Source: Microbacterium gorillae (GTDB lineage: Bacteria; Actinomycetota; Actinomycetes; Actinomycetales; Microbacteriaceae). From it: a stretch of 64,000 bases of DNA. Under the pieces are notes generated by a model, which was not told the DNA's origin, searched no databases, and was given only the letters and a program-made list of their open reading frames with translations. Of this stretch, positions 51,103 to 59,351 are shown piece after piece. Position numbers and translations under genes: made by a program. The stretch is from assembly GCF_000826185.2 (NCBI RefSeq), contig NZ_LN648874.1, forward strand, positions 1 through 64,000. Direction: 5' to 3'. How positions within the stretch are numbered: position 1 is the stretch's first letter; each line of letters opens with the position of its first letter.

Positions 51103-52584
51103 GTGCCCAAGATTCTCATTGTCGGTGGCGGTTACGCGGGCTTTTACACCGCGTGGAAGTTGGAGAAGCACCTGCGCAAGGGTGAGGCCGAGGTCATCCT
51201 CGTCGATCCCCTGTCGTACATGACGTATCTCCCCTTCCTGCCCGAGGTGGCGGCCGGCTCGATCGAGCCCCGCCACGCGGTCGTCGCCCACCGGCGTCAC
51301 CTCAAGAAGACCACCGTCATCAACGCGAAGGTCACCGGTCTGGACCACGCGAACAAGACCGCGACCATCACGCCCGAGGACGGCGAGCCGTGGGAGCTGC
51401 AGTACGACCAGGTGGTCGTGACCGCCGGTTCCGTCTCGCGCACCTTCCCGATCCCGGGTATCGCGGACGGGGCGATCGGTCTGAAGTCGATCGAGGAGGC
51501 CGTCGCGATCCGCGACCGCATCATCACGAACTTCAACCGTGCCGCCGCCCTGCCGGCCGGTCCGGAGCGTGAGCGTCTGCTCACCGTCGTCGTCGTCGGC
51601 GGTGGTTTCGCCGGGATCGAGACGCTCGGCGAGCTGCGCTCGTTCGCGTCCGCGCTGCTGAAGGACTACCCGCAGCTGTCGTTCGAAGAGACCCACTTCC
51701 ACCTCATCGAGGCGATGGGGCGGATCATGCCCGAGGTCTCGCTGGAGACGAGCGAGTGGGTGCTGAAGGACCTCGCCAAGCGCGGCGCCTACGTTCACCT
51801 GGACACCCAGGTCAAGGACGCCACCGACGGCAACGTCGGCCTGTCCAACGGCGATGTCATCCCCGCGGACCTGATCATCTGGACCGCCGGTGTGATGGCC
51901 AACCCGCAGGTCGTGCGTTCCTCGGGCCTGCCCGCGGACGAGCGCGGTCGCATCACCACTCAGGCGGACCTCCGCGTCATCGACGCCGACAAGAACGTCG
52001 TCGAGGGTGCCTGGAGCGCCGGTGACGTCGCGGCGGTTCCGGACCTCACGGGCGGCGGCGTCGGCGGCTTCTGCGTGCCGAACGCTCAGCACGCCGTGCG
52101 TCAGGCGAAGCTTCTCGCGAAGAACCTCGTCGCGACGCTCCGTGGCGACAAGCCCGTGGACTACTTCCACAAGAACCTCGGCGCGGTGGCCGGACTCGGC
52201 CTCTACGACGGTGTGTTCCAGTCCGGCAAGTTCGCGCTCAAGGGCTTCGTGGCGTGGGTCGCTCACCGCGGCTACCACGGTCTCGCGATGCCGTCGTGGG
52301 AGCGCAAGTGGCGCGTGATCTGGGACTGGTGGAACAACTTCTGGCTCGGCCGCGACATCGCGACGATGGAGAAGGTCCAGCAGCCGCGTGAGTTCTTCGA
52401 GGAGTTCGCCTCCCGCCCGAAGCCCGCTGTCGCAGCGGCTCCGGCCGAGGCCCCGAAGGCTGAAGCGCCGAAGGCGGACGCTCCCAAGGCGGATGCGCCG
52501 AAGGTCGAGGTGAAGCCGGAGAAGGCTGCGAAGTCCACCGGAAAGCCGAAGGCCGAGAAGGTCAGCGCCGCGAAGGCCAAGTAG
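51103..52584 (+). CDS. Type II NADH dehydrogenase-like FAD oxidoreductase
   Basis: A 493-residue NDH-2 family flavoprotein. It has two dinucleotide folds: FAD-binding ILIVGGGYAGFYTA (4-17) and NADH-binding TVVVVGGGFAGIETLGEL (about 163-180), the AAGDVAA-type WSAGDVAAVPD and the C-terminal FHKNLGAVAGLG. NDH-2 passes electrons from NADH to menaquinone without pumping protons and binds the inner membrane face. The last 60 residues are a Lys/Ala/Pro-rich repeat (APKAEAPKADAPK) of unknown use. GTG start with AAGGAG upstream. Confidence 0.92.
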   Translation: MPKILIVGGGYAGFYTAWKLEKHLRKGEAEVILVDPLSYMTYLPFLPEVAAGSIEPRHAVVAHRRHLKKTTVINAKVTGLDHANKTATITPEDGEPWELQYDQVVVTAGSVSRTFPIPGIADGAIGLKSIEEAVAIRDRIITNFNRAAALPAGPERERLLTVVVVGGGFAGIETLGELRSFASALLKDYPQLSFEETHFHLIEAMGRIMPEVSLETSEWVLKDLAKRGAYVHLDTQVKDATDGNVGLSNGDVIPADLIIWTAGVMANPQVVRSSGLPADERGRITTQADLRVIDADKNVVEGAWSAGDVAAVPDLTGGGVGGFCVPNAQHAVRQAKLLAKNLVATLRGDKPVDYFHKNLGAVAGLGLYDGVFQSGKFALKGFVAWVAHRGYHGLAMPSWERKWRVIWDWWNNFWLGRDIATMEKVQQPREFFEEFASRPKPAVAAAPAEAPKAEAPKADAPKADAPKVEVKPEKAAKSTGKPKAEKVSAAKAK

Positions 52585-52595
52585 AAGATGACGTC

Positions 52596-52629
52596 GACGG
52601 CGGCGGGACTGTGAGGTCCCGCCGCCGTC
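52596..52629 (+). terminator. Terminator after ndh-2
   Basis: A perfect 14-bp hairpin (arms GACGGCGGCGGGAC) with a six-base loop, between the oxidoreductase and the tRNA gene. Confidence 0.8.
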
Positions 52630-52639
52630 GTCGTCTCCC

Positions 52640-52713
52640 GCCCCCATAGCCCAACCGGCAGAGGCAGGCGACTTAAACTCGCCACAGTCTGGGTTCGAAT
52701 CCCAGTGGGGGCA
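52640..52713 (+). tRNA. tRNA-Leu (anticodon TAA) with short variable loop
   Basis: A 74-nt cloverleaf: acceptor GCCCCCA/TGGGGGC, three-pair D stem GCC/GGC with loop CAACCGGCAGA, anticodon stem GGCGA/TCGCC around CTTAAAC (anticodon TAA), variable loop ACAGT, T stem CTGGG/CCCAG with TTCGAAT, discriminator A at 52713. The D arm and A73 are leucine-like, but the long variable arm of ordinary tRNA-Leu is missing. It reads UUA, a rare codon here. Confidence 0.9.
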
Positions 52714-52724
52714 CGTTCGCCGGG

Positions 52725-53543
52725 TCAGTCGTCGACCGCCAGACGGCGGCGGATGTCGCGCAGTCGCAGGACTTCCGGCCACGTCGCCGGCAGGAGGGCC
52801 GCGGCCGCGGAGAACTCGAACACGTACAGAACGAGCGAGAGCGCAGCGCCCTCGTCTATCGCGGATCGGACGGCGATGATGATCGCGAGCACCTGCAACG
52901 CGACCGTCAGCAGCATCGCGAGGCCGTACGTCACGGTGTCGAGGTCGGACAGCCGGATCAGCCAACCGTTCAGCAGCCCGACGTGGCGGCGGGACGCCGT
53001 GCGGTCCTCGCGGGCGAGCACTGATACCTGCCGTTCCGCCTCGTCGTTGTAGCCCCGGTTCAGGCGCATCATGAGCCGGGACGTGATCGCGTATTCGAGG
53101 ACGATGAGCACGCTCATCCCGAGCGCGGCGGCGAACACGGGGAGACTGAGCGTGGCGAGGAAGACGAGGGAGCCGAGAAACAACGCTGCGGCCCCGATCA
53201 CCTCCGGCAGCGTGTATTCCAGGAAGTCCACGGCTTCGCGCAGCATGTTCACGCGGGCGGTGCGCGTCGAGAGGTCCGTCTCCTGGTCATAGGCCTGCGT
53301 GACGAGGCGCGCGTACACGGCCGCGTGCAGGCGCGCGTCCAGGATGCGGCGGAGCGCGGCGACCAGCATCGTCGCGACCCCGACCGTGGCGAACACGATG
53401 ATGCCGGTGGTGCGGCCGTCGGCGAGGTCCTCCAGCGCGGAGCCGATGAGCAGAGGCGCGAGGACGCCGCCGATCGCGCCGAGCAGGACCAGCATCCATG
53501 ACCCCACGGCGCGCGCCCGGAACCCCGCCAGCATTCGCCACAT
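52725..53543 (-). CDS. ABC-type six-helix membrane domain protein lacking an ATPase domain
   Basis: A 272-residue membrane protein that looks like the transmembrane half of an ABC exporter: helices at about 12-35, 46-65, 105-150 (two), 205-240 (two), with intracellular-loop-like YARLVTQAYDQETDLSTRTARVNMLREAVDFLEYTLP. It stops at residue 272 without Walker motifs, and no ATPase gene is adjacent. It is a recognised stand-alone type in actinobacteria; the role is unknown. Convergent with ndh-2 and the tRNA. Confidence 0.82.
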   Translation of the reverse strand: MWRMLAGFRARAVGSWMLVLLGAIGGVLAPLLIGSALEDLADGRTTGIIVFATVGVATMLVAALRRILDARLHAAVYARLVTQAYDQETDLSTRTARVNMLREAVDFLEYTLPEVIGAAALFLGSLVFLATLSLPVFAAALGMSVLIVLEYAITSRLMMRLNRGYNDEAERQVSVLAREDRTASRRHVGLLNGWLIRLSDLDTVTYGLAMLLTVALQVLAIIIAVRSAIDEGAALSLVLYVFEFSAAAALLPATWPEVLRLRDIRRRLAVDD

Positions 53544-53649
53544 GAGCCGACCGTACGTCCCGCGCCGCCGTCGGCCCGTACCGAGATTCCACAGCCGGAT
53601 ACCGTGCCCGCACGCCTTCTCCTGCGTCCTGCGTTCGTGGCGGGGCTGG

Positions 53650-53674
53650 GTTTCTTCCGCTCAGACGACACGGG
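53650..53674 (-). repeat. Outer outward-facing motif, left of DUF222 copy 2
   Basis: On the minus strand it reads CCCGTGTCGTCTGAGCGG followed by AAGAAAC. It mirrors CCCGTGTCGTCTTAAGCG at 55771-55796 on the plus strand. The 478-base gap 53544-54021 has no supported gene; it holds this motif, the inner motif at 53791 and the shared promoter block. Confidence 0.6.
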
Positions 53675-53790
53675 TTCCGCGGGTGGTTCCGTTGTCGTGT
53701 CGGCGCTCGGATCCGGGGTGGTTGGGTCGGGTGCGCTCGGCCGTGCGGGGGTGGGGTTGCTGCCGCGCCTCGGCTTCTCGGCAGGGCTGA

Positions 53791-53810
53791 GTTTCCCGCG
53801 GCTTAAGACT
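53791..53810 (-). repeat. Inner outward-facing GTCTTAAGCCG motif, left of DUF222 copy 2
   Basis: On the minus strand it reads AGTCTTAAGCCGCGGGAAAC, matching 6361-6380 in copy 1 and mirrored at 55639-55654. Confidence 0.6.
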
Positions 53811-53931
53811 GCCCGGTGGATGGTCGCGTTCCGGACGCCGGCTCGCGTTCCACATCGGGGCCGCGCCGACGATCGTTGGACAGGCGTCAGCGAGACGAAA
53901 ATGCGGTGAGCTGCGGGGCGGGATCGGGGGT

Positions 53932-54021
53932 GAGAGAAACCTCATCTCCACAGGCTGAAATCCATCCACAGCCTGGGATATTCAACGTCGAATGTCGGTG
54001 CCCCGGCGTAAAATATGGGTT
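53932..54021 (+). promoter_or_regulatory. Conserved DUF222 promoter block, copy 2
   Basis: Nearly the same as 6570-6656: two TCCACAG repeats 18 bases apart (53947-53953 and 53965-53971) and TAAAAT at 54009-54014, seven bases before the ATG. Confidence 0.7.
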
Positions 54022-55413
54022 ATGAACACGACGATGGAACGGACCCGGGAAACGATGGCACACGCCGTCGCCGACCTCCGCTCCATCCTCACCTCCGGCA
54101 CCCTCGACACCGCCGACCGGGACGACGTTCTCGGGTTCATGATCGGGGTCGGAGACCTGTATCGGCAGGTCGAAGCCACCCTGGTGATCGGCACCGGTGT
54201 GATCGAGAAGCGCTCCGCCACGGCGGAGCGCTTCGACGTTTCGAGCGACTGCCGCAGTGCGAACGAAGTCCTGCAACGCACCACCGGTGCCGCCCCCACC
54301 ACCGTCAAGCGATGGAGCCGCCTGGCCGCGACGATCAAGCCGGAGCGCACGCTTGCGTCGGGTGAGGTGCGGCCAGCAGAGTTCCCCGCCCTCCGTGAGG
54401 CGCTTACCACCGGTGCGATCGGGGCGGACGGGCTGGAAGCCGCGACCCGGCCCCTGCGGGAGATCAAGGACCGCGTCGATCCGGCCGATCTCGCGGAGGT
54501 CGATGAGGTTCTCGCCGCGATGACAACGACGACCGGTGCGCCGGTGATGTGCGACACCCTCCGGGACGCTTCCCTCCGGCTCGCCACCGACCTGGACCTC
54601 ACCGGCGCCGAGGATGAAGAAGAGAAGGCGTTCCGAGGGCGGGCCCTGCGGCTCGGCGCCAAGCGCAACGGGCTCGTCCCCATCACCGGTCAACTCATCC
54701 CTGACGTCGCCGGTGCGCTCTCCGTCCTGCTGGATTCGATCAACAACCCCCACGGCCAGCCCGCCGGGGTGAAGTTCCAGCCCAGCGAGGACACCGACGA
54801 GAACCCGGACGTCCGGACGATGGCTCAGCGCAACCACGACGCGCTCGGCACCATCCTCGCCGCCGTCCCCAACGCTCCCGACATGCCGACGAACGGCGGC
54901 GGCGCACCCGTGCTCGTGATCCACGCGACCGAAGACACCGTCCGTGCCGGTGAGGGCTGGGCCACCATCCCCGGGGCCGATGCCACCGGGACGGATGTGC
55001 CGGTGCCGTTCGCCGCGGCGAAGCATGTCGGATGCTGTGGCACGGTCCAGCACCTCACGTCCGCGAAGAACGGGCGGATCGTGAAGCTCACCATCGACAA
55101 GCGGGTGTTCAACACCGACCAGCGCCGCGCGATCAGCCACCGCGACCGGTCCTGCGTCATCCCCGGATGCCACACACCGGCACGGTGGTGCGAAATCCAC
55201 CACGTCACCGGATGGGCGCAAGGTGGTGAGACGGATGTCGATAACGGGGTGCTGATCTGCTGGCACCACCATCGGTTCATCGACCGAATGGGGTGGGGCA
55301 TCCGGATGACCGACGGCGTCCCGGAAGTGCGACCACCAGACTGGATCGACCCCACACAATCCTGGCAACCCACCGGCCCACGGGCCGTGGGACTGCCGAA
55401 GCGGGGTGCGTGA
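54022..55413 (+). CDS. DUF222 domain / HNH endonuclease signature protein (13E12-repeat family), copy 2
   Basis: A 463-residue paralogue of the protein at 6657; by eye most positions are the same along the whole length. The DUF222 part covers about 15-325, and the HNH domain (about 377-420) keeps CVIPGCHTPARWCEIHHV and DNGVLICWHHHRFID. It has TTGAPVMC only once where copy 1 has a duplicated unit. Predicted to be leaderless from TAAAAT seven bases before ATG 54022. It may be a site-specific DNA endonuclease linked to its own spread, but no activity is known to me. Confidence 0.93.
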   Translation: MNTTMERTRETMAHAVADLRSILTSGTLDTADRDDVLGFMIGVGDLYRQVEATLVIGTGVIEKRSATAERFDVSSDCRSANEVLQRTTGAAPTTVKRWSRLAATIKPERTLASGEVRPAEFPALREALTTGAIGADGLEAATRPLREIKDRVDPADLAEVDEVLAAMTTTTGAPVMCDTLRDASLRLATDLDLTGAEDEEEKAFRGRALRLGAKRNGLVPITGQLIPDVAGALSVLLDSINNPHGQPAGVKFQPSEDTDENPDVRTMAQRNHDALGTILAAVPNAPDMPTNGGGAPVLVIHATEDTVRAGEGWATIPGADATGTDVPVPFAAAKHVGCCGTVQHLTSAKNGRIVKLTIDKRVFNTDQRRAISHRDRSCVIPGCHTPARWCEIHHVTGWAQGGETDVDNGVLICWHHHRFIDRMGWGIRMTDGVPEVRPPDWIDPTQSWQPTGPRAVGLPKRGA

Positions 55414-55638
55414 TGTCCGGGGAGAACTCCGCCGACACCACGCCCGCCCAGCACCTCCCGACGGTTCGACCCGCTGGTGCTCGCCTAGCGCCCGGAAATG
55501 GGGTCGTCACCGGGATCGCGACCGGTATCGGGATCGTGATCGGTGTCGGGATGGTGGCCGAGGGCGGGGTGGCAACCGGTGGGGTGGTGGCCACCTCAGG
55601 GACGCGAGCCGGCGACGGGAGTCGATCCCTGGCGGACG

Positions 55639-55683
55639 GTCTTAAGCCGAAAACGCGACCCCGCCGGAACTCGCAGCGCCGAA
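55639..55683 (+). repeat. Inner outward-facing GTCTTAAGCCG motif, right of DUF222 copy 2
   Basis: Starts GTCTTAAGCCGAAAAC and continues with CGCCGGAAC and CGCCGAACGC blocks in the same order as 8231-8276. It mirrors 53791-53810. Confidence 0.6.
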
Positions 55684-55770
55684 CGCAAAGCACCCACGCC
55701 ACCCCGAGCGCACTCGACGCAACCACCCCGACATCCGCGCGCCGACAGGCGAATCGAACCGCCCCGACAA

Positions 55771-55796
55771 CCCGTGTCGTCTTAAGCGAAATGAAC
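55771..55796 (+). repeat. Outer outward-facing motif, right of DUF222 copy 2
   Basis: CCCGTGTCGTCTTAAGCG then AAATGAAC. It mirrors 53650-53674. A further degenerate copy (GGTGTCGTCTTCAGCC) is at 55924-55949. The 628-base gap 55414-56041 otherwise has an Arg/Thr-rich open frame that I do not accept as a gene. Confidence 0.6.
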
Positions 55797-56041
55797 GCGA
55801 CAACGCCGGAACGAGAGACGACCACCTCCGTCCCGCACGGAGCGATGTTTCGTCGAGCGCGCGCTCACCCAGCGACCGGGACCGCGACCAGGCGTCGGCA
55901 TGCGAAACGAGCCGCCCTCAAAGCCGGTGTCGTCTTCAGCCACAGGAACGCGGTACACGCGATGACCACGCCCGCCGCGACCGACGCGCGAGAAGTGCGC
56001 CGCCGCTCGCCAGAGGGCGCCCCCGTCCGTAGGCTGGCGAT

Positions 56042-57268
56042 GTGATGCATCTCACCGCGTCGACCCCACCAACCCCCCACTGGGACCAGCCGAACGAGTT
56101 CTGGCCGACCCTCACGGACGCCACCGCGCACCTGGCCGCCCCGGTCGTTGTCCTATCCCACGAGGCGCTCGTCCACAACGCGATGGACATGCTCGTCCGC
56201 GCCGGCGGCGCCCCCATCCGCGTCGCGTCGAAGTCGATCCGCGTCCGCCAGGCACTGACGGCACTCCTGGAACTTCCCGGGTACCAGGGAATCCTCGCCT
56301 TCACCCTCGCGGAGGCGCTCTGGCTCGCCCGCGAGCACGACGACATCGTCCTCGGCTACCCGACGGTCGACCGGCACGCGCTCGCACAGCTCATCGCCGA
56401 TGAGGACCTCGCCCGACGGATCACGCTGATGATCGATGACGAGGCGCAACTCGATCTCATCGACAGCATCGCGGCCCCCGGCCGTCGCGCGCCGATCCGC
56501 GTCGCGATCGACGCCGACGCTTCCTGGCAGGCGCCCGGCCTCGGCCACGTGGGCGTCCGCCGCAGCCCGATCTTCACCCCCGACCAGGCAGCCGCCCTGG
56601 CTCGAAGCATCGCCGCGCGGCCGGGCATCGACGTGGTCGGCGTGATGATGTACGAAGCGCAGATCGCGGGCCAGGGCGACGCCACCGGCTCCGGTGACGG
56701 CGTGATCCGCTGGATGCAGAAGCGCTCCGGCTCCGAACTGCGCGATCGACGTGCCGCCATCGTCCGCGCGGTCCGCGCGGTCGCGGACCTCGAGTTCGTC
56801 AACGGCGGCGGCACCGGGTCACTGGAGTACACCTCCGACGACGTCGCCGTCACCGAGGTCACCGCCGGCTCCGGCCTGTTCGGGGGACACCTCTTCGACG
56901 GCTACCGCGCCTTCACGCCGGCCCCGGCGGCATCGTTCGCCTTCGACGTGGTCCGCAAGCCGTTGCCGGACATCGCGACGGTCCTCGGCGGCGGCTGGAT
57001 CGCGTCCGGACCGCCGGTCGCGTCCCGCCAACCACGGCCGGTCTGGCCCACGGGCCTCGCGATGCAGCCGCGCGAAGGCGCGGGCGAAGTGCAGACCCCG
57101 CTGCGCGGCGAGAACGCACGGGCTCTGGCGGCGGGGGACCGGGTCTGGTTCCGCCACGCGAAGAGCGGTGAGGGGTCGGAGCGCGTCGCCTCCTACCACC
57201 TGGTCGCCGACGGCGCCGTCGTCGACGAGCTGCCGACCTATCGGGGCGAGGGCAAGGCGTTCCTCTGA
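56042..57268 (+). CDS. Alanine-racemase-fold PLP enzyme (D-threonine aldolase / DSD1-like)
   Basis: A 408-residue fold-type III PLP enzyme. Lys64 in IRVASKSIRVRQ should bind PLP; GVMMYEAQIAGQGD and EFVNGGGTGSLEYT belong to the barrel, and a C-terminal beta domain holds the metal/substrate region near VWFRHAKSGEG. The fold is shared by D-threonine aldolases and D-serine dehydratase-like enzymes; the substrate is probably a D-amino acid but not certain. TAGGCT (56030-56035) six bases before the GTG predicts a leaderless start. The lactone oxidase gene follows after 54 bases. Confidence 0.87.
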   Translation: MMHLTASTPPTPHWDQPNEFWPTLTDATAHLAAPVVVLSHEALVHNAMDMLVRAGGAPIRVASKSIRVRQALTALLELPGYQGILAFTLAEALWLAREHDDIVLGYPTVDRHALAQLIADEDLARRITLMIDDEAQLDLIDSIAAPGRRAPIRVAIDADASWQAPGLGHVGVRRSPIFTPDQAAALARSIAARPGIDVVGVMMYEAQIAGQGDATGSGDGVIRWMQKRSGSELRDRRAAIVRAVRAVADLEFVNGGGTGSLEYTSDDVAVTEVTAGSGLFGGHLFDGYRAFTPAPAASFAFDVVRKPLPDIATVLGGGWIASGPPVASRQPRPVWPTGLAMQPREGAGEVQTPLRGENARALAAGDRVWFRHAKSGEGSERVASYHLVADGAVVDELPTYRGEGKAFL

Positions 57269-57322
57269 GCCCGAAGCCCTCGGATAGCATCAGGTTCGGA
57301 ACTCCAACGGAAGGCAGGCGCG

Positions 57323-58636
57323 GTGACTCGACCCGGCGGCGAATGGCAGAACTGGGGCCGGAGCGCGCACGTGCGTCCGCAGATCTTCGAACGCCCGCGG
57401 ACGCCGGAGGCCGTTCAGCGCGCCGTCCTGGCCGCACGCCAGCGCGGCCTGATCATCAAGGCCGTCGGCGCGGGCCACTCGTTCACCGGCATCGCCGTCG
57501 CCCCCGGCGTACTCCTTGACCTGAGCGATATGTCCGGCATCGTCTCGGTGGACCGCGAACGCTCCTACGTCACGCTGCTCGCCGGCACCCGCCTGCACCA
57601 GGTCCCCGCGCTCCTGGCCCCCTACGGCCTTGCGATGGAGAACCTCGGCGACATCGACCGCCAGTCGATCTCCGGCGCCATCTCGACCGGCACGCACGGC
57701 ACCGGTGCGGGCTTCGGCGGCATCGCGACCCAGGTCGTCGGCGTCACCGTCATCACGGCGGCCGGGGAATTCCGCCGCATCGACGAGGACCACGACCCGC
57801 ACCTCCTCGGCGCTTTCGCCCTCGGCCTCGGGGCGCTCGGCATCCTCGTCGAGGTGACGCTGCGCTGCGTCCCGGCCTTCGTCATGCACGAGCTGGACCG
57901 ACCAGAGCCGCTCGAGGAGGTGCTGGACGGCGTCCTGGACCGCATCACGAACGTGGACCACTTCGAGTTCTACTGGTTCCCGCACACGGACATCGCGCTG
58001 ACGAAGACCACGACCCGCCTGCCGGAGAGCGCGAAGCGCAAGCCGCTCCCGCCCGTCGGGAAATGGATCGACGAGACCCTGCTCTCGAACGGCCTGTACC
58101 GCGTGGTGTGCGGCGCCGCGTCCGCCGTGCCCGCGATCGCGCCCGGATTCAACCGCCTCGCCGTCCGCCTCACGGGGGACCGGGAGTACACCGACCGCTC
58201 GTTCAAAGTCCTCACGCAGAGCCGAACCGTGCGCTTCCGCGAGATGGAGTACGCCCTGCCGGCCGAGCACGTTCCGGCCGCCTTCCGCGCCGTGCAGGCG
58301 CTCATCGCCGAGCGCGGCTGGCGCATCACCTTCCCCGTGGAGGTGCGCTTCGCCGCCGCGGACGACCTGTGGCTGTCCACCGCCCACGGCCGAGCCACCG
58401 GGTACATCGCCGTGCACCGGTACTGGCGCGAGGACCCGACCGAGTACTTCACCGCCGTCGAGGCGATCATGCGCACCTTCGGCGGCCGCCCGCACTGGGG
58501 GAAGATGCACACCCGCGATGCCGCATCGCTGCGAGAGGCCTACCCGCGCTTCGACGACTTCATCACACTGCGCGACGAGGTCGATCCCGACCGACGCTTC
58601 CGCAACCGCCACCTGGATCGCATCCTCGGCGCCTGA
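57323..58636 (+). CDS. D-arabinono-1,4-lactone oxidase-like FAD oxidoreductase
   Basis: A 437-residue oxidoreductase of the VAO/aldonolactone-oxidase family. FAD domain (about 20-180) contains VGAGHSFTGIA with His52 at the site of possible covalent flavin linkage, and GAISTGTHGTG (about 117-127). The C-terminal ALO domain ends with RPHWGKMHT (about 388-396) and FRNRHLDRILG. Such enzymes oxidise sugar lactones or alditols to ascorbate-like products with O2 or another acceptor. GTG start with GGAAGG upstream; TAGCAT near 57282 is a candidate -10 box. Confidence 0.92.
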   Translation: MTRPGGEWQNWGRSAHVRPQIFERPRTPEAVQRAVLAARQRGLIIKAVGAGHSFTGIAVAPGVLLDLSDMSGIVSVDRERSYVTLLAGTRLHQVPALLAPYGLAMENLGDIDRQSISGAISTGTHGTGAGFGGIATQVVGVTVITAAGEFRRIDEDHDPHLLGAFALGLGALGILVEVTLRCVPAFVMHELDRPEPLEEVLDGVLDRITNVDHFEFYWFPHTDIALTKTTTRLPESAKRKPLPPVGKWIDETLLSNGLYRVVCGAASAVPAIAPGFNRLAVRLTGDREYTDRSFKVLTQSRTVRFREMEYALPAEHVPAAFRAVQALIAERGWRITFPVEVRFAAADDLWLSTAHGRATGYIAVHRYWREDPTEYFTAVEAIMRTFGGRPHWGKMHTRDAASLREAYPRFDDFITLRDEVDPDRRFRNRHLDRILGA

Positions 58637-58720
58637 GACGGCACCGAGGGCCCTGTGAGAATCCGGTGAGCCCGATTCCCGCGGTTAGGATTGACGGGAA
58701 GTAGAGGGGATCCTTCGAAC

Positions 58721-59296
58721 ATGGACATGCTTGCTTGGCTCATTCCAGTCATCGTCGTCGTGGTGGTGGTCGCGGCCATCGGCATCTACCTGTGGGCCAC
58801 CTACAACTCCCTCGTCCAGCTCAACGTCCGCGTTGACGAGGCGTGGAGCGACATCACCGTGCAGCTGAAGCGTCGTGCGGACATGATCCCGAGCCTCGTG
58901 GAGACGGTGAAGGGCTACGCCGCCCATGAACGCTCGGTCTTCGAGAACGTCACGCAGGCGCGCGCCGAGACGCTGAACGCCTCCGGACCCGCGGCCGCGG
59001 GAGTCGCCGAGGGGCACCTGGAGCAGGCGCTGAAGAGCCTGTTCGCGGTCGCCGAGGCGTATCCGCAGCTGCAGGCCAGCCAGAATTACCTCCAGCTGCA
59101 GCAGGCGATCGTCGACACCGAGGACAAGATCCAGGCCTCGCGCCGGTTCTACAACGGCGGCGTGCGCGAGCTGAACACGAAGATCAAGGTGTTCCCGAAC
59201 AACCTCTTCGCCCGCAACCTCGGCTTCTCCGAGCGCGAGTTCTTCGAGGTCGTCGACGGCGCGAACGTCTCCGAGCCGCCCCGCATCCAGTTCTGA
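58721..59296 (+). CDS. LemA family protein
   Basis: A 191-residue protein with one N-terminal membrane helix (about 5-27) followed by the LemA helical domain: LVQLNVRVDEAWSDITVQLKRRADMIPSLVETVKGYAAHE and later EDKIQASRRFYNGGVRELNTKI and NLGFSEREFF. Its function is unclear; it is membrane-bound and conserved. ATG 58721 is preferred to a start 10 codons upstream because it begins the family's N-terminus. TAGGAT at 58686-58691 is a probable -10 box. Confidence 0.93.
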   Translation: MDMLAWLIPVIVVVVVVAAIGIYLWATYNSLVQLNVRVDEAWSDITVQLKRRADMIPSLVETVKGYAAHERSVFENVTQARAETLNASGPAAAGVAEGHLEQALKSLFAVAEAYPQLQASQNYLQLQQAIVDTEDKIQASRRFYNGGVRELNTKIKVFPNNLFARNLGFSEREFFEVVDGANVSEPPRIQF

Positions 59297-59351
59297 ATCA
59301 CGCCCGCGCCGCATGCCGGTGCGCGCATTCGTCCAGCCCTAAGCTGGGAGG

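Noticed and set aside
55413..56045. Plus-strand open frame after DUF222 copy 2 beginning MSGENSADTT, with a similar MSGESS start after copy 1 (8069)
   Set aside because: Only the first six residues are shared between loci, the rest is Arg/Thr/Ala-rich without structure and contains the flank repeats.
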